From contig JANQLP010000063.1 of the NCBI GenBank assembly GCA_028280515.1, positions 1 to 64,000 on the forward strand: DNA of 64,000 nucleotides, in the 5' to 3' direction. Below, one piece after another: positions 16,845-25,524 of the stretch; the first letter of the stretch is position 1, and each line of letters opens with the position of its first letter. The notes beneath the pieces are model-generated. The model ran no database searches and had not been told where the DNA came from. It saw only the letters and a list, made by a program, of their open reading frames with translations. The stretch comes from Hyphomicrobiales bacterium (lineage in GTDB: Bacteria; Pseudomonadota; Alphaproteobacteria; Rhizobiales; Methyloligellaceae). A program made the position numbers and the translations under genes.

Positions 16845-18238
16845 CGCCCTACCTGTCCGGAAAGCGGCCTTCGCCCTCTGACGCTTCCCCTGCGGCTCCA
16901 GCACCGGCCAAATCACCCCCATCATCAAAGCCTCGAGACAAGCTCGTTCAAGCGGTCATGATGGCTGAGAGTGCCGGCGATCCGAATGCGGTAAGCCCGA
17001 AGGGTGCAACCGGCCTGATGCAGTTGATGCCCGCGACGGCCAAGGACCCCGGCTTTGGCGTGAAGCCCTTCGACGCGACCAAGCCTCTGAATGATCCGCA
17101 GGAGAATATGCGCGTCGGAACCGACTACCTGAACGCCATGATGGAGCGATACGGCGGCGATCGGGAAGCGGCTCTGGCGGCGTACAACTGGGGTCCAGGG
17201 AACGCAGACAAGTGGATTGCGGCCGGTCGGCCTGCGAGCATGCTGCCGCAGGAAACTCGGGATTATATCGCCAGAATTCTGGGCACCGGTCCGGCGCAGG
17301 GCACTTCTTCACCGCAGCCCACACGCATGGCGCAAGCCGCGCCTGATCTCAATTCACTCATCAACGCGGCAGACAACCCGTATCTCACCAAAGGGCAGCA
17401 GGCGGTTCTTGATGCGTTGATCAAGAGGCAGTTTGAAACTCCGGATCAGCCAAAATCCTACGAGGAGTACCAGCTGGCCCGCAGAGAGGGCTTCGGCGGC
17501 ACCTATGCCGATTGGGTGAAGAACAAGGCGCAGACTGTGCAAATCGGATCGCCTCAGTTCGGCAAGATTGATCCGGGCTACCAGCTCATCAGGAATCCGG
17601 ACGGTTCGGTTAGCATGCAGCCGATCCCCGGCAGCCCTGCAGCGCAAAAGCTCGAGGCCGAGAAAGAAAGTGCTAAGTCGCAGGAGGCGGCACGCCTTGA
17701 GAGCACCGCTGGCAAGTCCAGAACAATGTTGGACGCGACACGCAGCATCAAGGAAGTGATCAAAAATGCCCGCACGCCGTTTGGAGGAACGGAGTCCATA
17801 CCCTTCACGCTTTATAGCGAGACACCGGCATCTAAAGTCAGGGAATATGTCCGCACGCTCAGAAGCGGCGTTGCTCTCAACGCTATCATGCGCCTGAAAC
17901 AAGCGTCTTCCACGGGAGCAACTGGCTTCGGCCAGATGAACAGGGCGGAATTGCAGCTTCTGATCGACGACATCGGCGTGCTCAATCCTGATGGCCCGCG
18001 CGAGGTGTTTGTTGAAACCGTGAACCGGATCGAGGAGCGCACGAAGCGCGTTGTCGACGACATCAAGAGAAATGTCTCTCCAGAGCGCATCAAGGAGTTG
18101 AACCTCGGGCCACTCCTCGAAGTGCCGGATGAGGCGCCGTCGTCGAGTGATGGGACGCAAAGACCACCCCCTGAAGGCGTCGATCCGAGCATCTGGCAGC
18201 ATATGACTCCCGAGGAGCGCTCGCTGTGGCAGAACTGA
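16841..18238 (+). CDS. Phage-type lytic transglycosylase (SLT domain)
   Basis: A 465-residue protein. After a Pro/Ala/Ser-rich linker, residues about 33-140 form a soluble-lytic-transglycosylase domain: the catalytic Glu43 in MMAESAGDPNAVSPKGATG, LMQLMPATA, and AYNWGPGNADKW near 121. It would cleave peptidoglycan glycan strands. The long C-terminal part contains the VQIGSPQFGKIDPGYQLI-type region seen in virion-associated proteins of phage. The GTG start at 16841 is chosen because it overlaps the upstream stop. The TTG at 16766 is an alternative. Probably a relic of a phage internal or ejection protein. Confidence 0.75.
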   Translation: MTPYLSGKRPSPSDASPAAPAPAKSPPSSKPRDKLVQAVMMAESAGDPNAVSPKGATGLMQLMPATAKDPGFGVKPFDATKPLNDPQENMRVGTDYLNAMMERYGGDREAALAAYNWGPGNADKWIAAGRPASMLPQETRDYIARILGTGPAQGTSSPQPTRMAQAAPDLNSLINAADNPYLTKGQQAVLDALIKRQFETPDQPKSYEEYQLARREGFGGTYADWVKNKAQTVQIGSPQFGKIDPGYQLIRNPDGSVSMQPIPGSPAAQKLEAEKESAKSQEAARLESTAGKSRTMLDATRSIKEVIKNARTPFGGTESIPFTLYSETPASKVREYVRTLRSGVALNAIMRLKQASSTGATGFGQMNRAELQLLIDDIGVLNPDGPREVFVETVNRIEERTKRVVDDIKRNVSPERIKELNLGPLLEVPDEAPSSSDGTQRPPPEGVDPSIWQHMTPEERSLWQN

Positions 18239-18561
18239 CGACAGAGCAGAAGAAGGCGATTGCCATCGCCAACGCGAGAAAGCGCGCGGCCGAGCCGGAT
18301 TCCAATGTGACGGAAGCGCAGAAGCCGCCGGCCAACGAGACGCAAATGGGTGTCGGCGAAGATGTCGCACGTTCCGCAGGTGCCGGTCTTGCCAGGGGAG
18401 CAGCGATGATCCGGCAGGTTCTCGGTGATCCAAATGCCGAAGGATCCGCAGATGAACATGACCATAAGTTGGAAGACTTGCCACAGCATGAACCCAAGAT
18501 AGGTGCCACAGGCAATCGAGACAATGACCGACACGCGCTTCAAACCAGGCCAATCCGGTAA
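18226..18561 (+). pseudogene. Truncated virion-like protein
   Basis: The start overlaps the end of the transglycosylase gene. The first 60 or so residues (ELTTEQKKAIAIANARKRAAEPD, then VGEDVARSAGAGLARGAA) look like the N-terminus of long phage structural/transglycosylase proteins. After about position 18400 the translation becomes polar and unstructured. The opposite strand there encodes a hydrophobic segment (MLWQVFQLMVMFICGSF). This change suggests that a deletion or rearrangement fused the N-terminal stump to unrelated DNA. Function is presumably lost. Confidence 0.5.
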
Positions 18562-18943
18562 TCCCGCCGGCCGACCGAAGGGTGCGCGCCACAAGACGAC
18601 CCTTGCCGTCGAGGCCCTTCTGGACGGCGAGGCCGAGGCAATTACCCGTAAGGCGATCGAAAAGGCCATGGAGGGTGACATGACCGCGATCCGCCTGTGC
18701 CTGGACAGGTTGGCGCCGCCGGTTAAGGATCGCCCCGTGTGCTTCAAGTTGCCCCCTATGGAGAAGGCCGCCGACGCCGCGAAGGCAGCAAGTGCGATTG
18801 TCGCGGCCGCAGCTGCCGGCGAACTGACCCCGTCGGAAGCAGGCGAGATCATGAAGATTGTCGACGTCTACGCTCGCACGCTTCAGGCGGCGGATATCGA
18901 AGAGCGCGTCGAACGGCTCGAGCGCGCAGCAAAAGGGAGTTAA
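18524..18943 (+). CDS. DUF5681 domain protein
   Basis: A 139-residue protein opening with the DUF5681 signature FKPGQSGNPAGRPKGARHKT (residues 6-25), then an alanine-rich helical region that ends with a probable coiled coil (ADIEERVERLERAA). DUF5681 proteins are usually encoded in prophages and related elements, where a link with small terminase functions has been suggested. The ATG at 18524 gives the canonical N-terminus and overlaps the previous frame by 38 bases. Confidence 0.8.
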   Translation: MTDTRFKPGQSGNPAGRPKGARHKTTLAVEALLDGEAEAITRKAIEKAMEGDMTAIRLCLDRLAPPVKDRPVCFKLPPMEKAADAAKAASAIVAAAAAGELTPSEAGEIMKIVDVYARTLQAADIEERVERLERAAKGS

Positions 18944-18949
18944 AGGGCC

Positions 18950-19207
18950 ATGAGAAATCGGCTGAGTGCGAAGCTCGACAAGCTTGAGCAACGGTTTGCG
19001 CCCAAGAGGCCTCACATCGGTCGCATGATCATCAGAGGAAAAGATCCGGAACCGGATGAGGTTCTGGATCAGATGGTCGCGGCCGGAGAGATAACGGACG
19101 ATCAGCGAGACGATGTATTCTTCATCATAATGAACATAGTAGACCCACCAAATTGGGATGAGCAAAGCCCGGGATTGAAGAAAGCCCGTCCGACGAGCCA
19201 AACCTGA
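18950..19207 (+). CDS. Hypothetical protein, short coiled-coil start
   Basis: An 85-residue protein 6 bases after the DUF5681 gene, with GGGAG upstream. The N-terminus MRNRLSAKLDKLEQRF is shared in pattern with the next gene (MNRSLQNRLKRLEGG), so the two look like diverged duplicates. Acidic middle, no membrane segment. Small proteins of this type accompany DUF5681 in rhizobial phage elements. Function unknown. Confidence 0.6.
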   Translation: MRNRLSAKLDKLEQRFAPKRPHIGRMIIRGKDPEPDEVLDQMVAAGEITDDQRDDVFFIIMNIVDPPNWDEQSPGLKKARPTSQT

Positions 19208-19229
19208 AAAAACAGAAGGAATACTGGAG

Positions 19230-19445
19230 ATGAACCGATCGCTCCAAAACAGGCTGAAGAGACTCGAGGGCGGAAACGACCGCGAAGTAAAGGTGGTCGA
19301 GATACAGGCCGGAACCGACGAGGAAGAAGAACAGCAGATCGCGCGTCTCCGTGCTGATGGGGAGATCGCGGAAGATCAATTGGTGGTCGTGTTACGCAGT
19401 TTTGCGCCCGAGCTGCGGCCGAGTGGGCCAGACCAAATTTCATGA
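19230..19445 (+). CDS. Hypothetical protein, paralogue of the preceding gene
   Basis: A 71-residue acidic protein. GGAG upstream supports the start. It begins with the same basic Leu-rich helix as its neighbour and contains EIQAGTDEEEEQQ, followed by VVLRSFAPE. The 3' end overlaps the convergent gene at 19440 by 6 bases. No family is recognised. Confidence 0.6.
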   Translation: MNRSLQNRLKRLEGGNDREVKVVEIQAGTDEEEEQQIARLRADGEIAEDQLVVVLRSFAPELRPSGPDQIS

Positions 19446-20681
19446 GCCGTGCCAGTTTCCGGGATGGATGTCGTCCAGCTGAAGTAGCTTCGGTACTCGG
19501 TCACCACCAAGCGGATCTATTCGCTCTGCGTACTGCTTGGCCCAGTCGACCCATTCCCGCGACGCTTCGGGATCTGAGCAGACACCCAACTCAAGCTTGG
19601 CCTCAACAGCGGCAATGTAGTGCAACACGCGCTCTCGCCTGTTCCATTCTTCTAGGTCGCTTAACAATGCCTCTTCGCGTTTTCCCTCGAGAGCTTGGCG
19701 GCGCCGTTCTTCCTCAAGCCGGCGCATTCGCTCTTTGTATTCGCGCTCTCTGCGCTCTTCCTTAATCCGTTGCTCTTTGATCGCTGCCGCCCAAGTCTCC
19801 AAACCGACAAGGATAGGATTGATGAGGGTCTCAATGCGTTGCTTCTTGCCGTCGGCGTACATCCGACGCGGGCGGTCGTGACAATAGCGATTTGCATCTA
19901 TTAGCACCTGGAGTTTGCCGGTCGGCACAATGTCCCATTCGGGGATTCGCGGTCGACCAAATCGGAGGAAGGTGTCCCAACTGTTTGACCCTCGAAGATG
20001 ACCGTATGTTCGACGACGCTCTTCCTCCCACTCACGAATCTCGCGAACTTCATCCTCTGTCGGCTCGTGCTTGATACGCCTCGTTTGCTCTTCCACTCTG
20101 AACCCGATCTGCTCATCTTCTACGCGGAATTCCAGGAACTGCTCGCCGTTGACGAACGCGTATCCTCTGTCTTCCGCGGCAAGCACGAGTGCATTCAGAA
20201 AGGCTGCAACTCTGTCGATACTTTCAGGCCCAACCTCGATATCGAAGGTGCCGGTGTCAAATGCTTCCACGAGGCCTCTTTCTGACGGCTCGGCTCTTTT
20301 GAGGTCTCTGATCGATCGTCTGACTCTTGTGTGAAACCGTTCTGGCGCGGGGTTCACTTCAACTGTGTTTTCGGGTTTTTTCTCTCGTTCTTTTGCCGCC
20401 TTCGCAATAGCCTTGATGCCGTCGGACAGTCTTTGTTCTGGGCCACCACGTATCACCACGCGCTCGATCAACGGGTCGTCTGCGGAACTGAAGTGCTTCT
20501 GTTTGACTGGCTTGCCGGCGGCCTTTTTGGCCCAGTATCCGCACCCTGGAACCGGGATCCGGTGCTTTTTGCATATCTTCTTTAGACCAACATCGGAAAG
20601 CCCGTAGTCGGCCGCGACCTTAATCATTGGGCGTGCCCAAAGCTGTTCGTAGAGCTCTTTGCGTGTGATCTCGATTGGCAT
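19440..20681 (-). CDS. Hypothetical island protein with N-terminal HTH-like region and coiled coil
   Basis: A 413-residue soluble protein. The N-terminal region (EITRKELYEQLWARPMIKVA, then DYGLSDVGLKKICKKHRIPVP and GCGYWAKKAAG) looks like a helix-turn-helix module. Residues about 300-370 are a strongly charged coiled coil (KEQRIKEERREREYKERMRR and following). A WDTFLRFGRPRIP segment is in the middle. The start at 20681 has an excellent GGGAGG. The longer frame from 20735 does not. Proteins of this architecture are common on integrative elements, and no function has been established. Confidence 0.7.
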   Translation of the reverse strand: MPIEITRKELYEQLWARPMIKVAADYGLSDVGLKKICKKHRIPVPGCGYWAKKAAGKPVKQKHFSSADDPLIERVVIRGGPEQRLSDGIKAIAKAAKEREKKPENTVEVNPAPERFHTRVRRSIRDLKRAEPSERGLVEAFDTGTFDIEVGPESIDRVAAFLNALVLAAEDRGYAFVNGEQFLEFRVEDEQIGFRVEEQTRRIKHEPTEDEVREIREWEEERRRTYGHLRGSNSWDTFLRFGRPRIPEWDIVPTGKLQVLIDANRYCHDRPRRMYADGKKQRIETLINPILVGLETWAAAIKEQRIKEERREREYKERMRRLEEERRRQALEGKREEALLSDLEEWNRRERVLHYIAAVEAKLELGVCSDPEASREWVDWAKQYAERIDPLGGDRVPKLLQLDDIHPGNWHGS

Positions 20682-20827
20682 TGATTGACCTCCCACTCTT
20701 GCGAAAAGTCTCCCGCTGGAACTCGCAAGGGTCAATCAGGTGCCAGTTTCTCTGTGGACCGCCTGTTAGCAACGGGGTTCACACGACCTGACACGGCAGC
20801 GCCCATAGTCCACGCCGCGGTGTCAGA

Positions 20828-21109
20828 CTACCGGCGGTCGTAGAACTCCAAGGTGCGCGTCTCGCCTGTCGTATTGTCGAAGACCTCAATCTCAACAGTT
20901 CCGCCGTAACGGTTGATGTCTTCAACGGTCACGTCATGATACTCGCCCGTCTCGTAATCGTAGACCTCGATGTCGCGGCCACTGCGAACTAGGTTCCCGC
21001 GCTCTATCTCAACATCATTGCCTGTGTCGACATCTGTTCCGTCCCAGGCATGCGCCGGCCATGCCAGCACCAGCGCAGCGAAAACAGAGAAAATGAATGA
21101 GTATTTCAT
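20828..21109 (-). CDS. DUF5334-type small exported protein
   Basis: A 93-residue protein with a clear signal peptide (MKYSFIFSVFAALVLAWPAHA) and an acidic beta-rich mature part with repeated DxETG-type turns (VYDYETGEYHDV, FDNTTGETRTL). It fits the DUF5334 family of small periplasmic proteins with unknown role. It is divergent from the lipoprotein gene at 21213, and the 103-base gap between them is AT-rich enough to hold both promoters. Confidence 0.7.
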   Translation of the reverse strand: MKYSFIFSVFAALVLAWPAHAWDGTDVDTGNDVEIERGNLVRSGRDIEVYDYETGEYHDVTVEDINRYGGTVEIEVFDNTTGETRTLEFYDRR

Positions 21110-21212
21110 GCCGACTTATCCCCCGACTTTGCCGTGCAATTTGGAATTCTTCCTAATGTAACATTATAATACTGCAGACGGCCAATCTGGACATTTTCTG
21201 CGGGGGGACGGC

Positions 21213-21698
21213 ATGAAATCACTCCGTCTTTTTGGGCTAATTGCGACGCTACCACTAGTTGCATGCGCGAGCTCATCAACCATCCCGCTAGCCAAGAACG
21301 CTGTGCACATTGACACGCAAGCTGCTCCGGTCTGTGGCTCGAGAGGCGCTCGAAAACTCGCGTTGAGGCAAGCAGCGGTTGAGACGATCAACCGGGGGTA
21401 TGACAGCTTCATTGTTGCCGGAGCGCAGGCCACAAGCACATATGTCGGGACGACCCCAACTCAGACATACACGACCGGGTCTGCCGCAGCTTACGGAGGC
21501 GCTGGATATGCGAATGCATACGGCTCAGCGACAAGTACCACCTATGGCGGTGTTCCGGTGTATGCACCTGGCCAGGGACTGACTGTCCGAATGTTCAGGA
21601 CCGGTGAGCCGGGCGCTCAGAATGCGATCGACGCCCGCTCAACGTTGGGGCCGGATTGGCAGAAGATCGCATCCAAGAGAAAGCTCACCTGCTTGTAA
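21213..21698 (+). CDS. Outer-membrane-type lipoprotein with Gly/Tyr/Ser-rich region
   Basis: A 161-residue lipoprotein. The signal peptide ends in the lipobox LVAC, giving a lipidated Cys near residue 18. The mature part has an Ala/Gly fold around GSRGARKLALRQAAVETINRG and DSFIVAGAQ, then a low-complexity stretch rich in Gly, Tyr, Ser and Thr (about residues 78-112), and ends LTVRMFRTGE...KRKLTCL. GGGGGGA precedes the ATG. It probably shares a transcript with the small secreted protein 16 bases downstream. Confidence 0.7.
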   Translation: MKSLRLFGLIATLPLVACASSSTIPLAKNAVHIDTQAAPVCGSRGARKLALRQAAVETINRGYDSFIVAGAQATSTYVGTTPTQTYTTGSAAAYGGAGYANAYGSATSTTYGGVPVYAPGQGLTVRMFRTGEPGAQNAIDARSTLGPDWQKIASKRKLTCL

Positions 21699-21714
21699 AA
21701 AAGGAGGAAAATAA

Positions 21715-21900
21715 ATGCGAGTTCGTGGATTGATAATCGTGGTTGCCGCTGGTGCTTGGCTTGTCGGCATTCCTTCACATGCGGTGTCGCTTGAGCGAGT
21801 TTCAATAGAGGTGGTCGAGCACGGTGGCGGGTGTCGGAAAGCCTATCTTCCGAGGTGCTGTCACATGGACCGCAAACGAGGGACGTTCCACTGCCACTAG
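21715..21900 (+). CDS. Small secreted Cys/His-rich protein
   Basis: A 61-residue protein with a very strong AAGGAGG ribosome-binding site 7 bases before the ATG. After a signal peptide (MRVRGLIIVVAAGAWLVGIP) the mature part is about 37 residues and ends in GGGCRKAYLPRCCHMDRKRG followed by TFHCH. Four cysteines and three histidines in so small a mature peptide suggest metal binding or disulfides. The neighbouring thermonuclease is also exported. Function is unknown. Confidence 0.65.
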   Translation: MRVRGLIIVVAAGAWLVGIPSHAVSLERVSIEVVEHGGGCRKAYLPRCCHMDRKRGTFHCH

Positions 21901-22014
21901 AAACTAACGGTTAGTTGCGCAGACGGCACCTGCGGCGGACATGCCTGATTCCATTGGATACCTGGGTTACCTGCTATGATTGTCGAGAATCGATGCTAGC
22001 GGTTCTCAGGTGAG

Positions 22015-22581
22015 ATGTTCCTCCAGCGCAAAAGACGTGGTCTGTTTTCGTTTCGACGACCTTACTATTCGGCGCGACGAGGCGTTCGGAAAGTAGTCCT
22101 TTTCGTGATGGCTCCGTTGCTTATGATTGCGGCATTGTTCGGTAACGATTCTACCCAACAAGTCAGCTCGTTGAACGACCTGGTGGGTCGGGCGAGTGTT
22201 ATTGACGGAGACACGATAGAGATCCGCGGCAAGCGCATTCGCTTGTGGGGTATCGATGCGCCGGAAGGCCGACAGCGCTGCTTCAGAGACGGCAAGCCCT
22301 GGCGATGTGGAAGGAGCAGCGCAAATGCCCTGGCCGGTTTCCTGGGTGCACGTACCGTGGAATGCGCCCATAGAGACACTGATCGCTACGGTCGGATGGT
22401 GGCCGTTTGCAAAGTCGGAGACAAGGATGTTGGGTCCTGGCTTGTTCGAAACGGTTGGGCTTTGGATTTCACGCGATACAGTGGCGGAGTGTACTCAGAT
22501 GAGCAACGGCAGGCTGAAGCTGAGAAGCGTGGAATCTGGGTGAGCCAGTTTGAGCCGCCCTGGGTGTGGCGGCGGCGTTAA
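22015..22581 (+). CDS. Thermonuclease family protein (SNase-like)
   Basis: A 188-residue staphylococcal-nuclease-fold protein with one N-terminal membrane segment (about residues 27-42) that would anchor or export it. The fold is marked by VIDGDTIEIRGKRIRLWGID, where the Arg and Asp contribute to the site, then APEGRQRC with the catalytic Glu, and DRYGRMVAVC with the second Arg. Catalytic residues therefore appear intact, and a calcium-dependent nuclease of the cell envelope is expected. It may degrade incoming or extracellular DNA/RNA. Confidence 0.85.
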   Translation: MFLQRKRRGLFSFRRPYYSARRGVRKVVLFVMAPLLMIAALFGNDSTQQVSSLNDLVGRASVIDGDTIEIRGKRIRLWGIDAPEGRQRCFRDGKPWRCGRSSANALAGFLGARTVECAHRDTDRYGRMVAVCKVGDKDVGSWLVRNGWALDFTRYSGGVYSDEQRQAEAEKRGIWVSQFEPPWVWRRR

Positions 22582-22689
22582 AATGTGAACGACGAGCGCA
22601 GGAGCATGTATAAAATCACACCGCGAAAAGAGACTGGTGAAGTCCGCTGAAGGCCCAACTCAGTTCAAGCTCTGGGAGGTTGTTCGCAA

Positions 22690-24378
22690 TTAGGCGACGC
22701 TAACAAAGCGCGGGTCGACCACGACAGCCTTATCAGGTGCGACTTTCTCACCGGGGAATGGCAGCAACAATTCAAGTTGGTCGCGATGCCGTCGGCGGGG
22801 TGCGCGAATTGGATGCCGTTCCGGTACCGGCAACGGCGGCAGTGCGGGTAAGCGACCTTCCAAGAGATCAGCCGCTGTCACAATCTGCAAACGCGGCATG
22901 CGTCCGTGCGCGGAACGCCTAACAGTACCGGCGTCCAATGCTTCCTTTTTCATTGGTTTGGTCGGATTGGCCAGCGTTACAAGTACGCCCATTTCAGCCT
23001 CTTCGCGCTCGATCACACCACGCAGATCCCGGACCATCTCGACACCGACTTTTTCGCCGCCCTTTACTGAGATAATGATCCGCCCGTCTCCATAGGGGCC
23101 ATTCTTGAAAAATATATTTCCGTCAATGCCGCGGTCAGCGCCGCGTTTTTCCTCGCGATAGGATTGGGCACCTACTCGCCAAGCAGCCCACCATTGGAAT
23201 TGATGTTTGTCACGGCGGGCTAAATCCCGCGCTCCGGCTAGATCGACTGGGCGACCCTCGATCTTATATTCAGCGCTCGGGTGAGTTGCTTCCATCCGCG
23301 CTTCGATGAGCGTGACTGCATAATGGGTGACATCGATACCTATCCATTGACGCTTTAGACTTTCAGCAGCCTCCACGGTCGTCCCGCAGCCGCAGAATGG
23401 ATCAAGAACTACGTCGCCTTCTTTTGACGACGCTTTTATGATCCGTTCCAACAACGTCAATGGCTTTTGTGTTGGGTATCCCAACCGCTCACGCGCCTGC
23501 GAATTTATTGGAGGTATATCCTCCCAAAGACTACCGACTGGCATCCCCCGATCTTCGCTGGGCCGCCATTTGCGTCTTGGAGCACCAGACTTCGACCAAG
23601 CGAGATCGCCTCTGCGATCGATTGCTTTAAGCTCTGTCTCGTTAACGCGCCAACCAGCGGGGCCGGGAGTAAATCCTTTATATTCATAAACAAGATTGGG
23701 TCTGGGTCCCATGCTAGCAGAGCGTAGAATCGGTCCGTCCATAAAGGAACCCAACTCATCAGACCGATTGTATTTTTCGGCCATCTCCGTATCCGTGAGG
23801 GAACGGCGAATGCTATCCAAATCTAAATGTGTACCGCTGTCTTTCGCGTAATAGAGGATGCTGTCTGTATTTGGGCTATAACGCCGATTCCCGTGCTGTG
23901 ATCCTTTTGGATTTCGCGAGCGCGCCCAAACGATCTCGTTCCGGAATCCTTCATGGCCAAATACTGCATCTAAGATTACTTTGAGGTAATGGCTAGCCTT
24001 CGGATCACAATGCAGATACAGCGAGCCAGTGGGTTTTAGAACACGCTTCAGATGTAGTAGCCGCGCCGTCATCATTGCCAGATAGGCCATCATAGCGTTT
24101 TGACCGAGCCATGACTTCAGCCCCTTCATGACAAGTGCAGCATCACCTGCCGCGCGCATAACATCCTCATACGCATCCGCAGCACTTTCACCCCACTCCC
24201 AAGTATCGCGAAAGGCCTCTATCTGCGCCCCTGATGTTTGTCCTGTCGATTCTTCAAACAGAAGATTGTACGTGGCATTCGAGTTGAAAGGCGGGTCAAG
24301 ATAAATGAGGTCTACGCTTTCATCACTTATGTGATCGCGCAGCACCTGCAAATTGTCGCCGAAATGTAAAGTATTCAC
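22690..24378 (-). CDS. Fused DNA methyltransferase-Mrr-type restriction endonuclease
   Basis: A 562-residue single-chain restriction-modification candidate. Residues 1 to about 360 form a beta-class DNA methyltransferase: motif IV DPPF (28-31), GYPTQKP (300-306), and motif I DPFCGCGTT (326-334). The order IV then I defines the class, and DPPF favours N6-adenine. Residues about 390-490 match the Mrr-like PD-(D/E)xK nuclease appended to such enzymes: RGADRGIDG (412-420), IIISVKGG (434-441) with the catalytic Lys, and an EMGVLVT strand. The GTG at 24378 is chosen since GGGGAGG lies 9 bases upstream and the family begins with NTLHFGDNL. An ATG at 24435 is the alternative. Confidence 0.88.
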   Translation of the reverse strand: MNTLHFGDNLQVLRDHISDESVDLIYLDPPFNSNATYNLLFEESTGQTSGAQIEAFRDTWEWGESAADAYEDVMRAAGDAALVMKGLKSWLGQNAMMAYLAMMTARLLHLKRVLKPTGSLYLHCDPKASHYLKVILDAVFGHEGFRNEIVWARSRNPKGSQHGNRRYSPNTDSILYYAKDSGTHLDLDSIRRSLTDTEMAEKYNRSDELGSFMDGPILRSASMGPRPNLVYEYKGFTPGPAGWRVNETELKAIDRRGDLAWSKSGAPRRKWRPSEDRGMPVGSLWEDIPPINSQARERLGYPTQKPLTLLERIIKASSKEGDVVLDPFCGCGTTVEAAESLKRQWIGIDVTHYAVTLIEARMEATHPSAEYKIEGRPVDLAGARDLARRDKHQFQWWAAWRVGAQSYREEKRGADRGIDGNIFFKNGPYGDGRIIISVKGGEKVGVEMVRDLRGVIEREEAEMGVLVTLANPTKPMKKEALDAGTVRRSAHGRMPRLQIVTAADLLEGRLPALPPLPVPERHPIRAPRRRHRDQLELLLPFPGEKVAPDKAVVVDPRFVSVA

Positions 24379-24580
24379 GCCCGGCAACCTCCCCACGCAA
24401 TACAAAAGCCGGTCGCGTAACCTGACACGGCTCACGTATGCTTGTTAAGAATTTATTAAGAATGGTTAACGGCGCGGCGTCGGAAGCTTGGTTCGTTTGC
24501 TACCAAATACCGGGTCTTCCAGTTTGATGCTGTCGCGGGCCATAAGGGGCCGTATCAGTGAATTGAGGCGAGACTTGTTG

Positions 24581-25130
24581 CTATGGCGTCTTGAGATGGC
24601 CCCCGGAACCATCATCGTCCGCTATGAAGGGCGTGATTTTCAATCCGTGAAGCTCTTCGGGGTCGAGCAGAGTTTCGCTTTCTTTTCGGTTTTGGAAAAC
24701 CGTGAAGATGCAAGCCTTGGGTATGCTCGTCTTAGCCACAGCAGGGTCTGGGATGCGAATGTTGCGATGTCCGCGCGCAAAGCCTCGCGCTACCTCGATG
24801 TCGGTTGTCTCCAAGAACACGTTCACGAGAACAACCACGATAGACCGTTACCGGATCAGGGAGGCTGCTGAAGAACTTCCGGCTCTCATCGGTGCCGATT
24901 TTCGACGCGGGGTAATTGGGCACGCTGCGGGTCGCCAACTCGTATAGCAATGCGTCTTGGTACAACCACGTCGCATCACAATGCGTCCAGTCGAACGCAA
25001 ACACGTCCCAGAACACAGCATCGGAAACGTCTTCGGTATATTCCAGCATTAGCTCTAACCGCTCATGCGAACTACACATGAGAAGACGCTTGCGAATCTC
25101 GTCAGCCTGCCCCTTTTCGTCTTCGTTCAT
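24581..25130 (-). pseudogene. Frameshifted conserved protein
   Basis: From ATG 25130 one minus frame encodes MNEDEKGQADEIRKRLL up to SLPDPVTVYRGCSRERV. The matching continuation (TDIEVARGFARGHRNIRIPD, then IFTVFQNRKESETLLDPEELHG) lies in a different frame and ends at 24581. Joined, they give one coherent protein of about 180 residues of the type with a YRGCS..TTD..VA.RFA core, sometimes compared with ADP-ribosyltransferase folds. A single-base indel near 24810 explains the break. It is either a real pseudogene or a sequencing error. Confidence 0.6.
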
Positions 25131-25137
25131 GGTGGCC

Positions 25138-25374
25138 CTACGCCGGTGACGGTTTCCCCACCAACCGGACACCCGGCGCGTCTCCGTTCAGAAATTGAAC
25201 GCCTTCATTCTCAAGTGTCTTTCGGATCATTTCGCGAATGCGGGCGTGGGTTTTCTTTTCTCCACTCTCAAGACCTTTGACGGACGACAAGCCAGCGCCT
25301 GACAGGTCGGCGAGGTCTTGTTGTGTCCAATTGAGCAGTGCGCGTGCTGCGCGGCATTGTTCTGGGCTAATCAT
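25138..25374 (-). CDS. Xre-family transcriptional regulator
   Basis: A 78-residue HTH_3 protein: QCRAARALLNWTQQDLADLS (about 6-25), then GAGLSSVKGLESGEKKTHAR, forming the usual five-helix Cro/CI domain, and a short C-terminal tail. It starts 7 bases upstream of the frameshifted gene, so the two were probably an operon. Two palindromes with CAAC/GTTG half-sites lie 33-78 bases upstream of its start and are likely operators, which suggests autoregulation and control of the divergent genes at 25525. Confidence 0.85.
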   Translation of the reverse strand: MISPEQCRAARALLNWTQQDLADLSGAGLSSVKGLESGEKKTHARIREMIRKTLENEGVQFLNGDAPGVRLVGKPSPA

Positions 25375-25406
25375 GCCGACAATATGGGAGTGTTAATGAA
25401 TTTTTG

Positions 25407-25452
25407 CAACCACAACGGTTGAAAAATAGATATTAAGCAACTATATTAGTTG
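25407..25452. promoter_or_regulatory. Two operator-like palindromes in the divergent region
   Basis: CAACC-ACAAC-GGTTG (25407-25421) and CAACTA-TAT-TAGTTG (25438-25452) share CAAC/GTTG half-sites and lie 31 bases apart centre to centre, about three helical turns. The stretch is AT-rich and separates the Xre gene from the divergent 25525/25638 genes. They are good candidates for binding sites of the Xre protein. Confidence 0.5.
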
Positions 25453-25524
25453 TAACTAAGCGGCCCTAGACGGTGCGCCAACACCGCCCAAGGCCTAACC
25501 ACCAACCGAGAAGGAGCCTCGGCG

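Noticed and set aside
17354-19201. 615-codon minus-strand open frame in the island
   Set aside because: Antisense to the transglycosylase and DUF5681 genes, with composition and sequence unlike a real protein. Only a short hydrophobic piece near 18400-18520 was kept as an observation.
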